From Segatella copri (GTDB lineage: Bacteria; Bacteroidota; Bacteroidia; Bacteroidales; Bacteroidaceae), in assembly GCF_002224675.1 (NCBI RefSeq), contig NZ_NMPZ01000013.1:1-64000 (forward strand): DNA of 64,000 bases, written 5' to 3'. The notes beneath the pieces were generated by a model. The model did no database searches. It had not been told where the DNA came from and was given only the letters and a program-made list of their open reading frames with translations. Below, piece after piece: positions 16,442 through 25,711 of this stretch. How positions within the stretch are numbered: position 1 is the first letter of the stretch; each line of letters opens with the position of its first letter. The position numbers were made by a program, and so were the translations under genes.

Positions 16442-17137
16442 CTACCTGATATAAAATTCTTCTGTAATTTTCGCATACCATTCTGACCGGTTCCCCTCGG
16501 AATCGGTCATTGTTTTTATAGTATTTTCCATACCATTATACCGATGCTTTGCAAACGACAGAAGATAGCGTTTAGGCTGTTTGCGCTCCACTGTCTTAAC
16601 GCCACACTGCCTGACAAGATAAAATCCTAGCATACAAGCTTCCGACACAACCACCTCAAGAACCTCAGAAGGAACTATCACTGAAAAAACTCCATCATCA
16701 CTCAGCAGCATTTTTGCTCCCCTGAAAAGATCTCTGAAAGGTAAGCTATCCGTATGGCGGGCCATCGTACGTTTACTGTCTGGATTTTTTAGGCTATTCA
16801 AGAAAAAAGGAGGATTGCTTACGATTGCATCAAAAGACTCCGCAGAATGATAGTCCTGCAATCGGCAGCACTCTATTTCGACACGATCGGCAAAAGGACT
16901 TGCAGCCACATTCTCAGCAGCCTCCTCACAAGCCTCTCCGTCCATATCAATACCCAGCACCTGCGCCTCAGGGAAGCGCTGCGCCATCATCAGCGAAATG
17001 AGTCCGGTACCCGACCCGACATCCAAAATGCGTTTACCGCCAGGTGCCCATGCCCCCAGCAACACACCATCCGTTCCCACTTTCATGGCGCAACGATCCT
17101 GATGAATCTCAAATTGTTTGAATTTAAATCCTGTCAT
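16442..17137 (-). CDS. trmN6: tRNA1(Val) (adenine37-N6)-methyltransferase
   Basis: 231 aa SAM-dependent methyltransferase. Motif I ILDVGSGTGLISLM is at 37-50 and the N6-adenine catalytic motif NPPF at 108-111. The N-terminus FKFKQFEIHQDRCAMKVGTDGVLLGAW is the YfiC/TrmN6 signature. I start at MTGFKFK; an in-frame Met nine codons upstream adds an unlikely basic leader. Upstream only a near-consensus GATTTTTG is seen. Convergent with the lipid kinase with 3 nt between stops and no room for separate terminators. Confidence 0.87.
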   Translation of the reverse strand: MTGFKFKQFEIHQDRCAMKVGTDGVLLGAWAPGGKRILDVGSGTGLISLMMAQRFPEAQVLGIDMDGEACEEAAENVAASPFADRVEIECCRLQDYHSAESFDAIVSNPPFFLNSLKNPDSKRTMARHTDSLPFRDLFRGAKMLLSDDGVFSVIVPSEVLEVVVSEACMLGFYLVRQCGVKTVERKQPKRYLLSFAKHRYNGMENTIKTMTDSEGNRSEWYAKITEEFYIR

Positions 17138-17264
17138 AGTTTTACTTTTAAAATAGTAACGCAAAAATCAGCATTTTATTACAGTCTTCTTGCTTATATT
17201 AATAATAATATCTAATAAAGAGGTGATTTTCGGAAAAAACGATGGGATTCTCGGCAAAAATCAC

Positions 17265-17272
17265 TAACTTTG
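17265..17272 (+). promoter_or_regulatory. lon promoter -7 box
   Basis: TAACTTTG, followed by a ~100-nt leader containing the direct repeat at 17304-17371. Confidence 0.7.
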
Positions 17273-17303
17273 CACCCTATAAATATATATTCAAGAGAAT
17301 ATG

Positions 17304-17371
17304 CACTCCAAAAAGTGTTTATCAAAATAGAACAGAAATTCATATACACCCCAAAAAGTGTTTACCAAATA
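17304..17371 (+). repeat. Direct repeat in the lon leader
   Basis: Two copies, 42 nt apart, of CACYCCAAAAAGTGTTTAYC with AAATAG following (17304-17330 and 17346-17371). The similarity continues as AACAGAAATTC in both, the second copy running into the lon start codon. Each unit can form a small CAC...GTG hairpin. Confidence 0.7.
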
Positions 17372-17375
17372 GAAT

Positions 17376-19853
17376 ATGAACAGAAATTCGAATACACAAA
17401 TCCAGATGATAGCCGACTTTGAGGGCGATGCATCCGTATTGATACAAGAAAGGGAGGCAGGAGTCTATCCTACCCTCTGCACCCGCGACCTGGTGGTTTT
17501 TCCATCCGTGCTTACTCCTATCTTGATAGGCAGGGCGGAAAGCAAGGAGTTGGCAAACATGCTGGAGCAAAATCCAGAAACAGTATTCTGCATCTTTTGC
17601 CAGAAGCATGCGGACATAGACTCACCTAATCAGGAAGACTTGTACGAAACCGGAACATTTGCCAAGTTGATGAGAGTCATCAACATGCCAAACGATGAGC
17701 ATCAGAAAACCATCATCGTACAGGGTTTAGGCAGATGCAAGATGAAGCAGATTGTAGATAAGGAACCATTCTACCTTGCCGATGTAGAAAGTCTGCCAGA
17801 GACTTGGCCTACCGAAAAGGAAGCCGAAGATCCTATGTTCAAGGCATTGACCCAAACATTCTTCGAGGAATCTATCAAATTCATTCAGTACAATGAGAAC
17901 ATTCCCAACGAGGCTGTCTATGCGATCAATGAGATTACCAATCGCTTCGTGAAATGCAACTTCATCTGCACCTCCCTCCCTTTTACGGCAGAAGACAAGA
18001 TCAAGATGCTGGAACAGGAGAAGCTGTCAGAGCGACTGATAGAGGCACTCAAGGCCTTGCACAAGGAGCAGAAACTGCTCTACCTGCAAAATGAAATCAG
18101 GAACAAGACTCAGTTTGATCTCGACGAGCAGCAGAAGGAATATTACCTGAAGCAGCAGATCAAGAACATCAAGGAAGAGCTGGGCGAAGGCGAAAGCAGT
18201 CCGGAAAAGAAGGAGCTGCTCGAAAAAGCCAAGACCAAGAAATGGAACGAGGCAACCCAGAAGGTTTTTCAGAAAGAGTTGGCCAAACTCGACAACATCC
18301 ATCCTCAGAGCCCAGACTACCCTATCCAGCTCAACTATCTGCAGACGCTGGTAGATTTGCCTTGGGGCGAATACACCGAGGATGACCTCAGCCTGTCTCA
18401 TGCCCAGAAGATTCTCAACCAGGACCACTACGGCATGGAGAAAGTAAAGGAACGCATTCTGGAATATCTTGCCGTAAGATCCCTGAAGGGTGGAATGCAG
18501 AGTCCGATTCTCTGCCTCTATGGTCCTCCGGGAGTCGGCAAGACCAGTCTGGGCAAGAGCATTGCCAAGGCCATGAAGCGCAAATACGTGAGAATGTCTC
18601 TGGGCGGTCTGCACGATGAAGCCGAGATTCGCGGTCACCGCCGCACTTATATCGGAGCCATGCCTGGCCGCATTGTCAAGAACATCCTCAAGGCAGGCAG
18701 CAGCAACCCTGTCTTCATCCTCGACGAGATAGACAAGGTTTCAGCCAACAACCACCAGGGTGATCCGGCATCAGCCTTGCTTGAAGTACTCGACCCAGAG
18801 CAGAACAACACCTTCCACGACAATTACCTGGACGTGGATTACGATCTCTCTAAGGTTCTCTTCATCGCAACCGCCAATGACATCAGCTCAATCCCACGTC
18901 CTTTGCTCGACCGAATGGAGCTCATCGAAGTAGGTGGCTACATTACGGAGGAGAAGATAGAGATTGCCAAGCGCCACCTGATTCCGAAGGAATTGGAGAA
19001 TACAGGTCTCGACAAGTTCACCCCGAAGGTAAGCTTCAACAAGGCAGCCATCGAGGGCATCATCGAGCACTACACCCGAGAAAGCGGCGTGCGCCAGCTC
19101 AAGAAACAGATCAACAAGGGACTGCGCAAGATGGCCTACAAGCTCGCCTATTCCAAGGAATTGGAGAAGCCATCCATCACCGCAGCAGACCTGAAGGAGA
19201 TTCTCGGCACCGCCCCATTCACCCGCGACATCTATCAGGGCAACGATTATGCAGGAGTAGTAACAGGACTTGCATGGACCTCTGTGGGCGGCGAGATTCT
19301 CTTTATCGAAACCTCGCTGAGCAAGGGAAGACAAGGCAAGCTTACCCTGACCGGTAACCTGGGAGATGTGATGAAGGAATCGGCAGTCATCGCCCTGGAA
19401 TACATCAAGGCGCATATCGACCTGCTGGGCGTGGATTACCGCATCTTTGAAAACTGGAACATCCATATCCACGTACCCGAAGGTGCAACGCCAAAAGACG
19501 GTCCTTCGGCAGGTATTACCATTGCCACCAGTATCGCTTCGGCCATCACCCAGCGCAAGGTTCGCAAGAACATAGCCATGACCGGCGAGATTACCCTTCG
19601 CGGCAAGGTACTCCCAGTGGGAGGCATCAAGGAGAAGATCCTGGCAGCCAAGCGTGCCGGCATTACCGACATCGTGATCTGCAAGGAAAACAAGAAGAAC
19701 ATCCTCGACATTCCAGAAAAGTATCTCAAGGGCGTAGAGTTCCATTATGTAGAAGATGTAGCAGATGTCTGGGAGTTTGCCCTCACCGATGAGAAGGTAA
19801 AGCACCCTATCAACTTCACCATTCCTGAAAATGACAAAAAAGAAAAGAAATGA
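17376..19853 (+). CDS. lon: ATP-dependent Lon protease
   Basis: 825 aa. N-terminal LON substrate domain (~35-230), coiled coil rich in K/E/Q (~240-300), AAA+ domain with Walker A GPPGVGKT at 383-390 and Walker [10 protein letters not shown], and a C-terminal Ser-Lys protease with S711 (PKDGPSAG) and K754 (GGIKEK). Degrades misfolded and regulatory proteins in the cytoplasm. The stop overlaps the tgt start by 4 nt (ATGA), so the two are translationally coupled. An unusual leader duplication lies just upstream. Confidence 0.97.
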   Translation: MNRNSNTQIQMIADFEGDASVLIQEREAGVYPTLCTRDLVVFPSVLTPILIGRAESKELANMLEQNPETVFCIFCQKHADIDSPNQEDLYETGTFAKLMRVINMPNDEHQKTIIVQGLGRCKMKQIVDKEPFYLADVESLPETWPTEKEAEDPMFKALTQTFFEESIKFIQYNENIPNEAVYAINEITNRFVKCNFICTSLPFTAEDKIKMLEQEKLSERLIEALKALHKEQKLLYLQNEIRNKTQFDLDEQQKEYYLKQQIKNIKEELGEGESSPEKKELLEKAKTKKWNEATQKVFQKELAKLDNIHPQSPDYPIQLNYLQTLVDLPWGEYTEDDLSLSHAQKILNQDHYGMEKVKERILEYLAVRSLKGGMQSPILCLYGPPGVGKTSLGKSIAKAMKRKYVRMSLGGLHDEAEIRGHRRTYIGAMPGRIVKNILKAGSSNPVFILDEIDKVSANNHQGDPASALLEVLDPEQNNTFHDNYLDVDYDLSKVLFIATANDISSIPRPLLDRMELIEVGGYITEEKIEIAKRHLIPKELENTGLDKFTPKVSFNKAAIEGIIEHYTRESGVRQLKKQINKGLRKMAYKLAYSKELEKPSITAADLKEILGTAPFTRDIYQGNDYAGVVTGLAWTSVGGEILFIETSLSKGRQGKLTLTGNLGDVMKESAVIALEYIKAHIDLLGVDYRIFENWNIHIHVPEGATPKDGPSAGITIATSIASAITQRKVRKNIAMTGEITLRGKVLPVGGIKEKILAAKRAGITDIVICKENKKNILDIPEKYLKGVEFHYVEDVADVWEFALTDEKVKHPINFTIPENDKKEKK

Positions 19854-20977
19854 AATTTGAACTACAAGTAACAGATAAGGCAAGCGATGCTCGCACCGGC
19901 ATCATCACCACCGACCACGGACAGATCAAGACTCCGATCTTCATGCCTGTGGGAACTGTGGGCAGCGTAAAGGGTGTACATTTCGAAGAATTGCGCCAGC
20001 AGGTAAAGGCCCAGATCATCCTGGGAAACACCTACCATCTCTACCTGCGCCCGGGACTCGAAGTCATCAAGGCGGCAGGCGGACTGCATAAGTTCAACGG
20101 CTGGGACCGTCCTATCCTCACCGACAGCGGCGGCTTCCAGGTATTCTCGCTTACCGGAATCCGCAAGCTCAGAGAAGAGGGCTGCGAGTTCCGTTCCCAC
20201 ATCGATGGCAGCAAGCATTTCTTCACTCCAGAGAACGTGATGGATACAGAACGCATCATCGGTGCCGACATCATGATGGCTTTCGATGAGTGTCCTCCCG
20301 GACAAAGCGACTTCATGTATGCGAAGAAGAGTCTGGAGATGACTCAGCGCTGGCTCGACCGCTGCATCAAGCGCTTCGACGAGACAGAACCTCTCTACGG
20401 TTATCAGCAGAGCCTCTTCCCTATCGTCCAGGGCTGTACTTTCCCAGAGCTGCGCCGCGAAGCAGCCAAGTACATTGCCGACAAGGGAGCCGACGGAAAT
20501 GCCATCGGCGGTCTTGCCGTAGGCGAGCCTACCGAGGTGATGTACGAAATGATCGAGGTGGTGAATGAGATTCTTCCAAAGGACAAGCCTCGCTACCTGA
20601 TGGGCGTAGGAACTCCCCAGAACCTGCTCGAGGCCATCGAGCGCGGTGTTGATATGTTCGACTGCGTAATGCCAACCCGCAACGGCCGCAATGCGATGCT
20701 CTTTACCTATAATGGTACGATGAACATGCGCAACAAGAAGTGGGAGATGGATTTCAGTCCAGTGGATCCAGACGGCTGCGACATCGACCAGATTACCACC
20801 AAGGCCTACCTGCACCATCTCTTCAAGGCCCAGGAGCTCCTTGCCATGCAGATTGCCAGCATCCACAACCTCTCGTTCTATCTCCGTCTCGTTACAGATG
20901 CACGCCACCATATCGAGCAGGGCGACTTCGTAGAGTGGAAACGCTCTATCATCGATCAACTCGGCCGACGAATCTAG
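19850..20977 (+). CDS. tgt: tRNA-guanine transglycosylase (queuine/preQ1 insertion)
   Basis: 375 aa. Exchanges G34 for preQ1 in tRNAs for Asp, Asn, His and Tyr. General base D92 (TDSGGFQVF), nucleophile D271 (FDCVMPTRNGR), N-terminal GNTYHLYLRPG. The usual zinc motif CxCxxC before AYLHHL is degenerate: only C310 remains (GCDIDQI), while the IHNL His is kept. I recall that Bacteroidota Tgt often lacks these cysteines, so this is probably lineage-wide rather than inactivation. Overlaps lon by 4 nt. Confidence 0.93.
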   Translation: MKFELQVTDKASDARTGIITTDHGQIKTPIFMPVGTVGSVKGVHFEELRQQVKAQIILGNTYHLYLRPGLEVIKAAGGLHKFNGWDRPILTDSGGFQVFSLTGIRKLREEGCEFRSHIDGSKHFFTPENVMDTERIIGADIMMAFDECPPGQSDFMYAKKSLEMTQRWLDRCIKRFDETEPLYGYQQSLFPIVQGCTFPELRREAAKYIADKGADGNAIGGLAVGEPTEVMYEMIEVVNEILPKDKPRYLMGVGTPQNLLEAIERGVDMFDCVMPTRNGRNAMLFTYNGTMNMRNKKWEMDFSPVDPDGCDIDQITTKAYLHHLFKAQELLAMQIASIHNLSFYLRLVTDARHHIEQGDFVEWKRSIIDQLGRRI

Positions 20978-21032
20978 CTTGAGCGTTGAGCATTGAACTT
21001 TATAGGATGCTCCTATACATATTTTACATTAA

Positions 21033-22298
21033 ATGATGAAAGATTATAAATACATCAGAAAACATCGCAGACTGCTCAAGATGGGCAGAGCCTTCGAATC
21101 TCGCTTCGGCTGGCTCATTGCCATCCTGCAGCGCATAGCCCGCATTCTAGGCTGGATCGGGCACAAGCTGCGATTCCTCAGGGTGCTCAGGTATCTCAAC
21201 CCACTGAGATACATCAAGCGGTTAGACTGGTACATTATCAAGAAGTTCTTAGGCTACTACTTCTTCTCGATTGCACTGATCATCTCCATCTCCATCGTGT
21301 TCGACTTCAATGAGAACCTGGCGAAGTTCACGGAGTATCATGCACCAGCCAAGGCCATCATCTTCGATTATTATGCCAACTTCATCCCCTACTTCGCCAA
21401 CCTCTTCAGTGCGTTGTTCGTGTTTGTGGCGGTCATCCTCTTCACGTCGAAGCTGGCAGGCAACTCTGAAATCATCGCCATTCTGGCATCAGGTGTTTCC
21501 TTCAAGCGACTCCTTCGTCCTTACCTCATCACCTGCATCATGCTCTCAGCCTTGAGCTATGTACTCTCTGCCTACGTGATTCCACACGGCACGGTAGTAC
21601 GCCAGAACTTCGAGACGATGTACAAGAACAAGAAGAAGAATACTTCTGCCGAAAACGTACAGCTGCAGGTAGATAAGGGCGTAATTGCCTATATGCAGCA
21701 CTACGACAACAACTCGAAGCGGGGTTACGGATTCTGCCTCGACAAGTTCCAGGAGAAGAAACTCGTAAGCCACCTTACGGCGATGGAGATTCAGTATGAT
21801 ACGATCTCCGACAGCAAATACCACTGGAAGCTGAGCAACTGGAAGGTGCGCCAGCTGAAAGGTATGAAGGAGCACATCACCAGCGGAGCACAGAAGGATA
21901 CGCTGATTACGATGGAGCCTACCGACCTGGTTTATTCCAAGGGTCAGCAGGAAACCTTCACCAGTCCGGAATTGAAGGAGTATATTTCCAAGCAAATCAA
22001 CCGCGGTTCGGGCAATGTGGTGCAGTATCAGGTAGAATACCACAAGCGCATCGCCGCCTCGTTTGCCTCCTTCATCCTCACCATCATCGGTGTTTCGCTT
22101 TCATCGCGCAAGCGAAAGGGAGGTATGGGCCTATCCTTGGGAATCGGTCTTGCACTGAGCTTCGGCTACATCATGCTGCAAACCGTATCGGCAACCTTTG
22201 CCATCCAGGCAAACTTCCCTCCGGCACTTGCCGCCTGGTTGCCAAACATCATCTTCGCCTTCGTTGCCTACTTCTGCTACCGCAAGGCTCCGAGGTAA
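21033..22298 (+). CDS. LptF/LptG-family permease (YjgP/YjgQ)
   Basis: 421 aa inner-membrane protein. The canonical start of the family (LDWYIIKKFLGYYFFS) begins near residue 63, so there is a basic N-terminal extension of ~60 aa rich in Arg/Leu (FLRVLRYLNPLRYIKR). Six transmembrane helices in two groups of three flank a ~200-aa periplasmic beta-jellyroll, the arrangement of the LPS-export permeases that work with LptB. Whether this is F or G cannot be decided from one gene. Downstream of tgt by 55 nt, same strand. Confidence 0.88.
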   Translation: MMKDYKYIRKHRRLLKMGRAFESRFGWLIAILQRIARILGWIGHKLRFLRVLRYLNPLRYIKRLDWYIIKKFLGYYFFSIALIISISIVFDFNENLAKFTEYHAPAKAIIFDYYANFIPYFANLFSALFVFVAVILFTSKLAGNSEIIAILASGVSFKRLLRPYLITCIMLSALSYVLSAYVIPHGTVVRQNFETMYKNKKKNTSAENVQLQVDKGVIAYMQHYDNNSKRGYGFCLDKFQEKKLVSHLTAMEIQYDTISDSKYHWKLSNWKVRQLKGMKEHITSGAQKDTLITMEPTDLVYSKGQQETFTSPELKEYISKQINRGSGNVVQYQVEYHKRIAASFASFILTIIGVSLSSRKRKGGMGLSLGIGLALSFGYIMLQTVSATFAIQANFPPALAAWLPNIIFAFVAYFCYRKAPR

Positions 22299-22381
22299 TT
22301 AAACATTGAAACAAAGAACCTTGACCATTGGAACGAATGAAGATCCATCCGGCTCAATGGTCAACAAAAGAAAGGAAAAGA

Positions 22382-24187
22382 ATGTATTTCGACGAATTAG
22401 ATTTGAATGACAACGTGCTCGACGCATTATACGACATGCGCTTCGACACTTGCACCCCTGTACAGGAAAAATGTATCCCTGAGATATTGGAAGGTCACGA
22501 CGTATTGGGCGTGGCACAGACCGGAACGGGTAAGACAGCAGCCTATCTGCTCCCAGTATTGAGCAAGCTTGACGATGGCGGCTATCCGAAAGACGCCATC
22601 AACTGCGTCATCATGTCGCCAACCCGCGAGTTAGCCCAGCAGATAGACCAGGCCATGCAGGGCTTCGGCTACTACCTGCAGGATGTGAGCAGCGTGGCTG
22701 TTTATGGCGGCAACGACGGCAACCGCTACGATCAGGAGCTGAAGAGTCTCCGCATGGGTGCTGATGTCGTGATTGCTACTCCAGGTCGCCTCATCACCCA
22801 CATTTCCCTGGGTAATGTAGATTTGAGCAAGGTAAGCTTCTTCATTCTCGATGAGGCCGACCGCATGCTCGACATGGGCTTCTCTGAAGACATCAATACC
22901 ATCGCTTCCAAGTTGCCAAAGACCTGCCAGACCATCATGTTCTCAGCCACCATGCCTGAGAAAATTGAGGAACTTGCCAAGGCCCTACTCAAGGATCCTG
23001 TAGAGATCAAGCTTGCCGTAAGCAAGCCTGCCGAGAAGATCAAGCAGGAGGCTTACGTTTGTTACGAGACCCAGAAGATGACCATCATCAAGGATATCTT
23101 CAAGGCTGGCGATATGAAGCGCGTCATCGTGTTCAGCGGCAGCAAGATGAAGGTGAAGCAGCTGGCTGCTGCCCTTCAGCAGATTGGCATCAACTGCGGT
23201 GCAATGCACTCCGACCTGGAGCAGGCAGAGCGCGATGATGTAATGTTCAAGTTCAAGAGCGGTCAGTTCGACGTACTGGTTGCTACGGATATCGTGGCTC
23301 GTGGAATCGATATTGATGATATCGAGATGGTCATCAATTATGACGTACCTCACGATACTGAGGATTATGTTCACCGCATCGGCCGTACAGCCCGTGCCAA
23401 CCGCGATGGTAGAGCCATCACCTTCGTCAACGAGGAAGACCAGTACTGGTTCCAGCAGATTGAGAAATTCCTGGAGAAGGTGGTAGAGAAGATGCCTCTG
23501 CCGGAAGATTGCGGCGAAGGCCCTGAATACATCAAGCTCAACAAGCCTTCAAAACGCAACAATGGTCGAAAGGGCAAGGGCGGAAACAACCGCAACGGCA
23601 ACCGCGGCGGCATCAATAACAGCAACGGCGAGGGCAAGAGCAAGACCAGCGCCAAGAGCCGCAGACAGAAAGACCGCGACCAGACTTCACACAAACGCAA
23701 GCCAAACAAGCCAAACGAGCGTCAGGAAAAGACTCCTCAGAACAATGGCGAGAATGGCGCACAGAAGAATCACGAGAACGGCGAGCAGAAGAATCGCGAG
23801 TTCAAGAACAATGAACAGAGAAGCGCTGAGCAGCGCAACGGCGAGCAGAAGAATCGCAATAACAACAAGCGCCGCAACAACAATAAGCAGCGCAACAACG
23901 AGAACGGCAACCAGCAGGGCAATCAGCAGTCTAACGGCAACCAGCGCCCAGGCAATGAGAACAATGTTCGTCCTGGAAGCAATGGCCGAGGCAGAGGCGT
24001 AGCCCAGAAGAAGCAGGGTGGCGCTCAGCAGAACCAGCAGAAGCGACAAGGCGCTGCTCCTCAGAACCAGCAGAAGAAGGGAACTGAGAATTCCGGTCCT
24101 CGCAAGTACGCTCCTGTTGTCAATCCACAGAAGAACGATAATCCTGTGAAGAAATTCATCAAGCGTATCTTCGGATTCGGCAAATAA
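22382..24187 (+). CDS. DEAD-box RNA helicase with long Asn/Gln-rich tail
   Basis: 601 aa. Core: Q motif (DTCTPVQEKCIP), motif I AQTGTGKT (45-52), II DEAD (157-160), III SAT (188-190), VI HRIGRTAR. The last ~205 residues are low-complexity N/Q/G/K/R with EQKNRE/NGEQKN repeats, ending in a basic amphipathic end (VKKFIKRIFGFGK). I start at MYFDELDLND, preceded by AAAGGAAAAG, rather than 18 codons upstream. Such tails in RhlE/CsdA-like proteins bind RNA and promote condensates; RNA decay or ribosome assembly at low temperature are family roles. Confidence 0.9.
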   Translation: MYFDELDLNDNVLDALYDMRFDTCTPVQEKCIPEILEGHDVLGVAQTGTGKTAAYLLPVLSKLDDGGYPKDAINCVIMSPTRELAQQIDQAMQGFGYYLQDVSSVAVYGGNDGNRYDQELKSLRMGADVVIATPGRLITHISLGNVDLSKVSFFILDEADRMLDMGFSEDINTIASKLPKTCQTIMFSATMPEKIEELAKALLKDPVEIKLAVSKPAEKIKQEAYVCYETQKMTIIKDIFKAGDMKRVIVFSGSKMKVKQLAAALQQIGINCGAMHSDLEQAERDDVMFKFKSGQFDVLVATDIVARGIDIDDIEMVINYDVPHDTEDYVHRIGRTARANRDGRAITFVNEEDQYWFQQIEKFLEKVVEKMPLPEDCGEGPEYIKLNKPSKRNNGRKGKGGNNRNGNRGGINNSNGEGKSKTSAKSRRQKDRDQTSHKRKPNKPNERQEKTPQNNGENGAQKNHENGEQKNREFKNNEQRSAEQRNGEQKNRNNNKRRNNNKQRNNENGNQQGNQQSNGNQRPGNENNVRPGSNGRGRGVAQKKQGGAQQNQQKRQGAAPQNQQKKGTENSGPRKYAPVVNPQKNDNPVKKFIKRIFGFGK

Positions 24188-24261
24188 TCTCAAGAGAGAA
24201 TAATCTCCCGAAATGATGTATTCCTGCTTCCAGGCAGGCTTATACATTATTATATATATAT

Positions 24262-24318
24262 GAGAAGCCCGATAAGAGAGTTGGACTATCCCAACCTTTT
24301 GTCGGGCTTCTCTTTTTT
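24262..24318 (+). terminator. Terminator of the helicase gene
   Basis: 11-bp stem GAGAAGCCCGA (24262-24272) with TCGGGCTTCTC (24302-24312), inner hairpin GTTGG...CCAAC, then six T. It lies within an upstream extension of the comEC frame and argues against the earlier ATG at 24260. Confidence 0.85.
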
Positions 24319-24343
24319 AAACGAACCTGAAAACACGGCTAAA

Positions 24344-25672
24344 ATGGACAGAAACAAAAGACTCCCAGTCACTCCGCTGATGTTCTTCAGCCTCATACTA
24401 TCACTTAGCATCATCACAGCCAGATACAGCTATGATTACTTCTCCACGCGCTATTGGCTCATCGCAGCCATCATTGCCATAACCTTAGCCGGCTGCTGCT
24501 ATGTACTCTATGAAACCCGTCAGCTTTTCCGGCTCTTCTTCAGAAAAATCAAGCAGTTGGTCCTTCTTCAGAGCTTCCTTCTGTCGCTCTGCCTGTTCTG
24601 TCTGGGCGGTTTCATCACCTCCCATCATATCGATAAGACGAAAGCACCTGGCAGCATCATGACCTACCAGTCACTCTCCCCCATCGACCGCACCATCCTG
24701 GCAAGCCGTTCCTTCCGCCAGCAGCTGGAACAGCAGCTGCATACTTATCATATTGACGGACAGGATTTCGCCGTGATTTCTGCGATGGCGATGGGCGATA
24801 AGGGTTCACTCGACCGGGAAACCAAGGAGAGCTTTTCCATCTCCGGCACAAGTCATATACTGGCAGTTAGCGGCTTGCACATAGGCATTATCTTCCAGCT
24901 CTTCGTGATTCTTCTGGGCGGAAAGCGCCGTTCCAGACCCACCATTGCCCTGTCCCTCGTTGCCGTATGGGCGTATGTCGTCTTTATCGGCTTTCCCCCT
25001 AGCGCCGTCAGATCAGCCTCCATGCTCAGCATCTACAGCTTCTGCCTGCTAGCCCTGCGCCCCGACCTTTCGCTCAACACCCTGGCCCTAGCCTATGTCA
25101 TCATGCTGTTTCTGAATCCCTTCCATCTTTTCGACATCAGTTTCCAGATGTCCTTTCTCGCCGTGGCTTCCATCCTCATGTTCTATCCTCCACTCTTCGG
25201 CCTGCTCAAATCCCACGGCAAGATCATCCGTTGCCTCTGGGGATTATTCAGCGTATCCCTGGCGGCACAGATAGGCACGCTTCCGCTCATCGTCTATTAT
25301 TTCGGCAGAATATCCTGCTACTCCCTGTTCACCAGCTTCATCGCCATCCCGGCAGCCACCCTCATCCTCTATCTTTGTGCCCTGCTCCTGCTGCTTTCTC
25401 CCCTTACCTACATTTCCAGCCTTGCCTCCGTCGGCACCTGGCTGATGCAACATGTAGCAGCAGTACTTGCCAGCATTACCCAAGCCACCCATACCGTCTT
25501 CCGGCTTACCAGTCTGTTGCCGGGTGCCAGCATAGACCATCTTCATCTGTCACTCCTTCAGTTGATGCTTCTCTATCTGGCAGTTGTATCTGGCTACCTG
25601 GTCCTAGCCAAATGGAACCAGATAAGGGAAAAAATCTACAAGATTCGCCATTCTCATGCATTACCTTTCTAA
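24344..25672 (+). CDS. ComEC/Rec2-family competence membrane protein
   Basis: 442 aa, about 10-12 transmembrane helices. The competence-domain signature SGTSHILAVSGLHIGI and FPPSAVRSASM are clear; these form the DNA channel in ComEC. The protein lacks the C-terminal metallo-beta-lactamase nuclease domain and most of the N-terminal OB domain of full-length ComEC (~700-780 aa), so it is a core-only version. I start at MDRNKR because the helicase terminator occupies the 28 codons before it. Natural uptake in this lineage is not proven. Confidence 0.83.
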   Translation: MDRNKRLPVTPLMFFSLILSLSIITARYSYDYFSTRYWLIAAIIAITLAGCCYVLYETRQLFRLFFRKIKQLVLLQSFLLSLCLFCLGGFITSHHIDKTKAPGSIMTYQSLSPIDRTILASRSFRQQLEQQLHTYHIDGQDFAVISAMAMGDKGSLDRETKESFSISGTSHILAVSGLHIGIIFQLFVILLGGKRRSRPTIALSLVAVWAYVVFIGFPPSAVRSASMLSIYSFCLLALRPDLSLNTLALAYVIMLFLNPFHLFDISFQMSFLAVASILMFYPPLFGLLKSHGKIIRCLWGLFSVSLAAQIGTLPLIVYYFGRISCYSLFTSFIAIPAATLILYLCALLLLLSPLTYISSLASVGTWLMQHVAAVLASITQATHTVFRLTSLLPGASIDHLHLSLLQLMLLYLAVVSGYLVLAKWNQIREKIYKIRHSHALPF

Positions 25673-25699
25673 TCATTTGCCCATCACAAAAATAATGTG

Positions 25700-25707
25700 T
25701 ATCTTTG
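25700..25707 (+). promoter_or_regulatory. hrpB promoter -7 box (probably leaderless)
   Basis: TATCTTTG ends 4 nt before the ATG at 25712. Confidence 0.75.
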
Positions 25708-25711
25708 CAGT

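Noticed and set aside
19862..20959. Long open frame (365 codons) antisense to tgt
   Set aside because: Mirror frame of a highly conserved gene; no promoter, no SD, protein without a recognisable pattern.
24260..24343. Upstream start for comEC
   Set aside because: This stretch forms the helicase terminator hairpin with T-tract; the Met at 24344 fits better.
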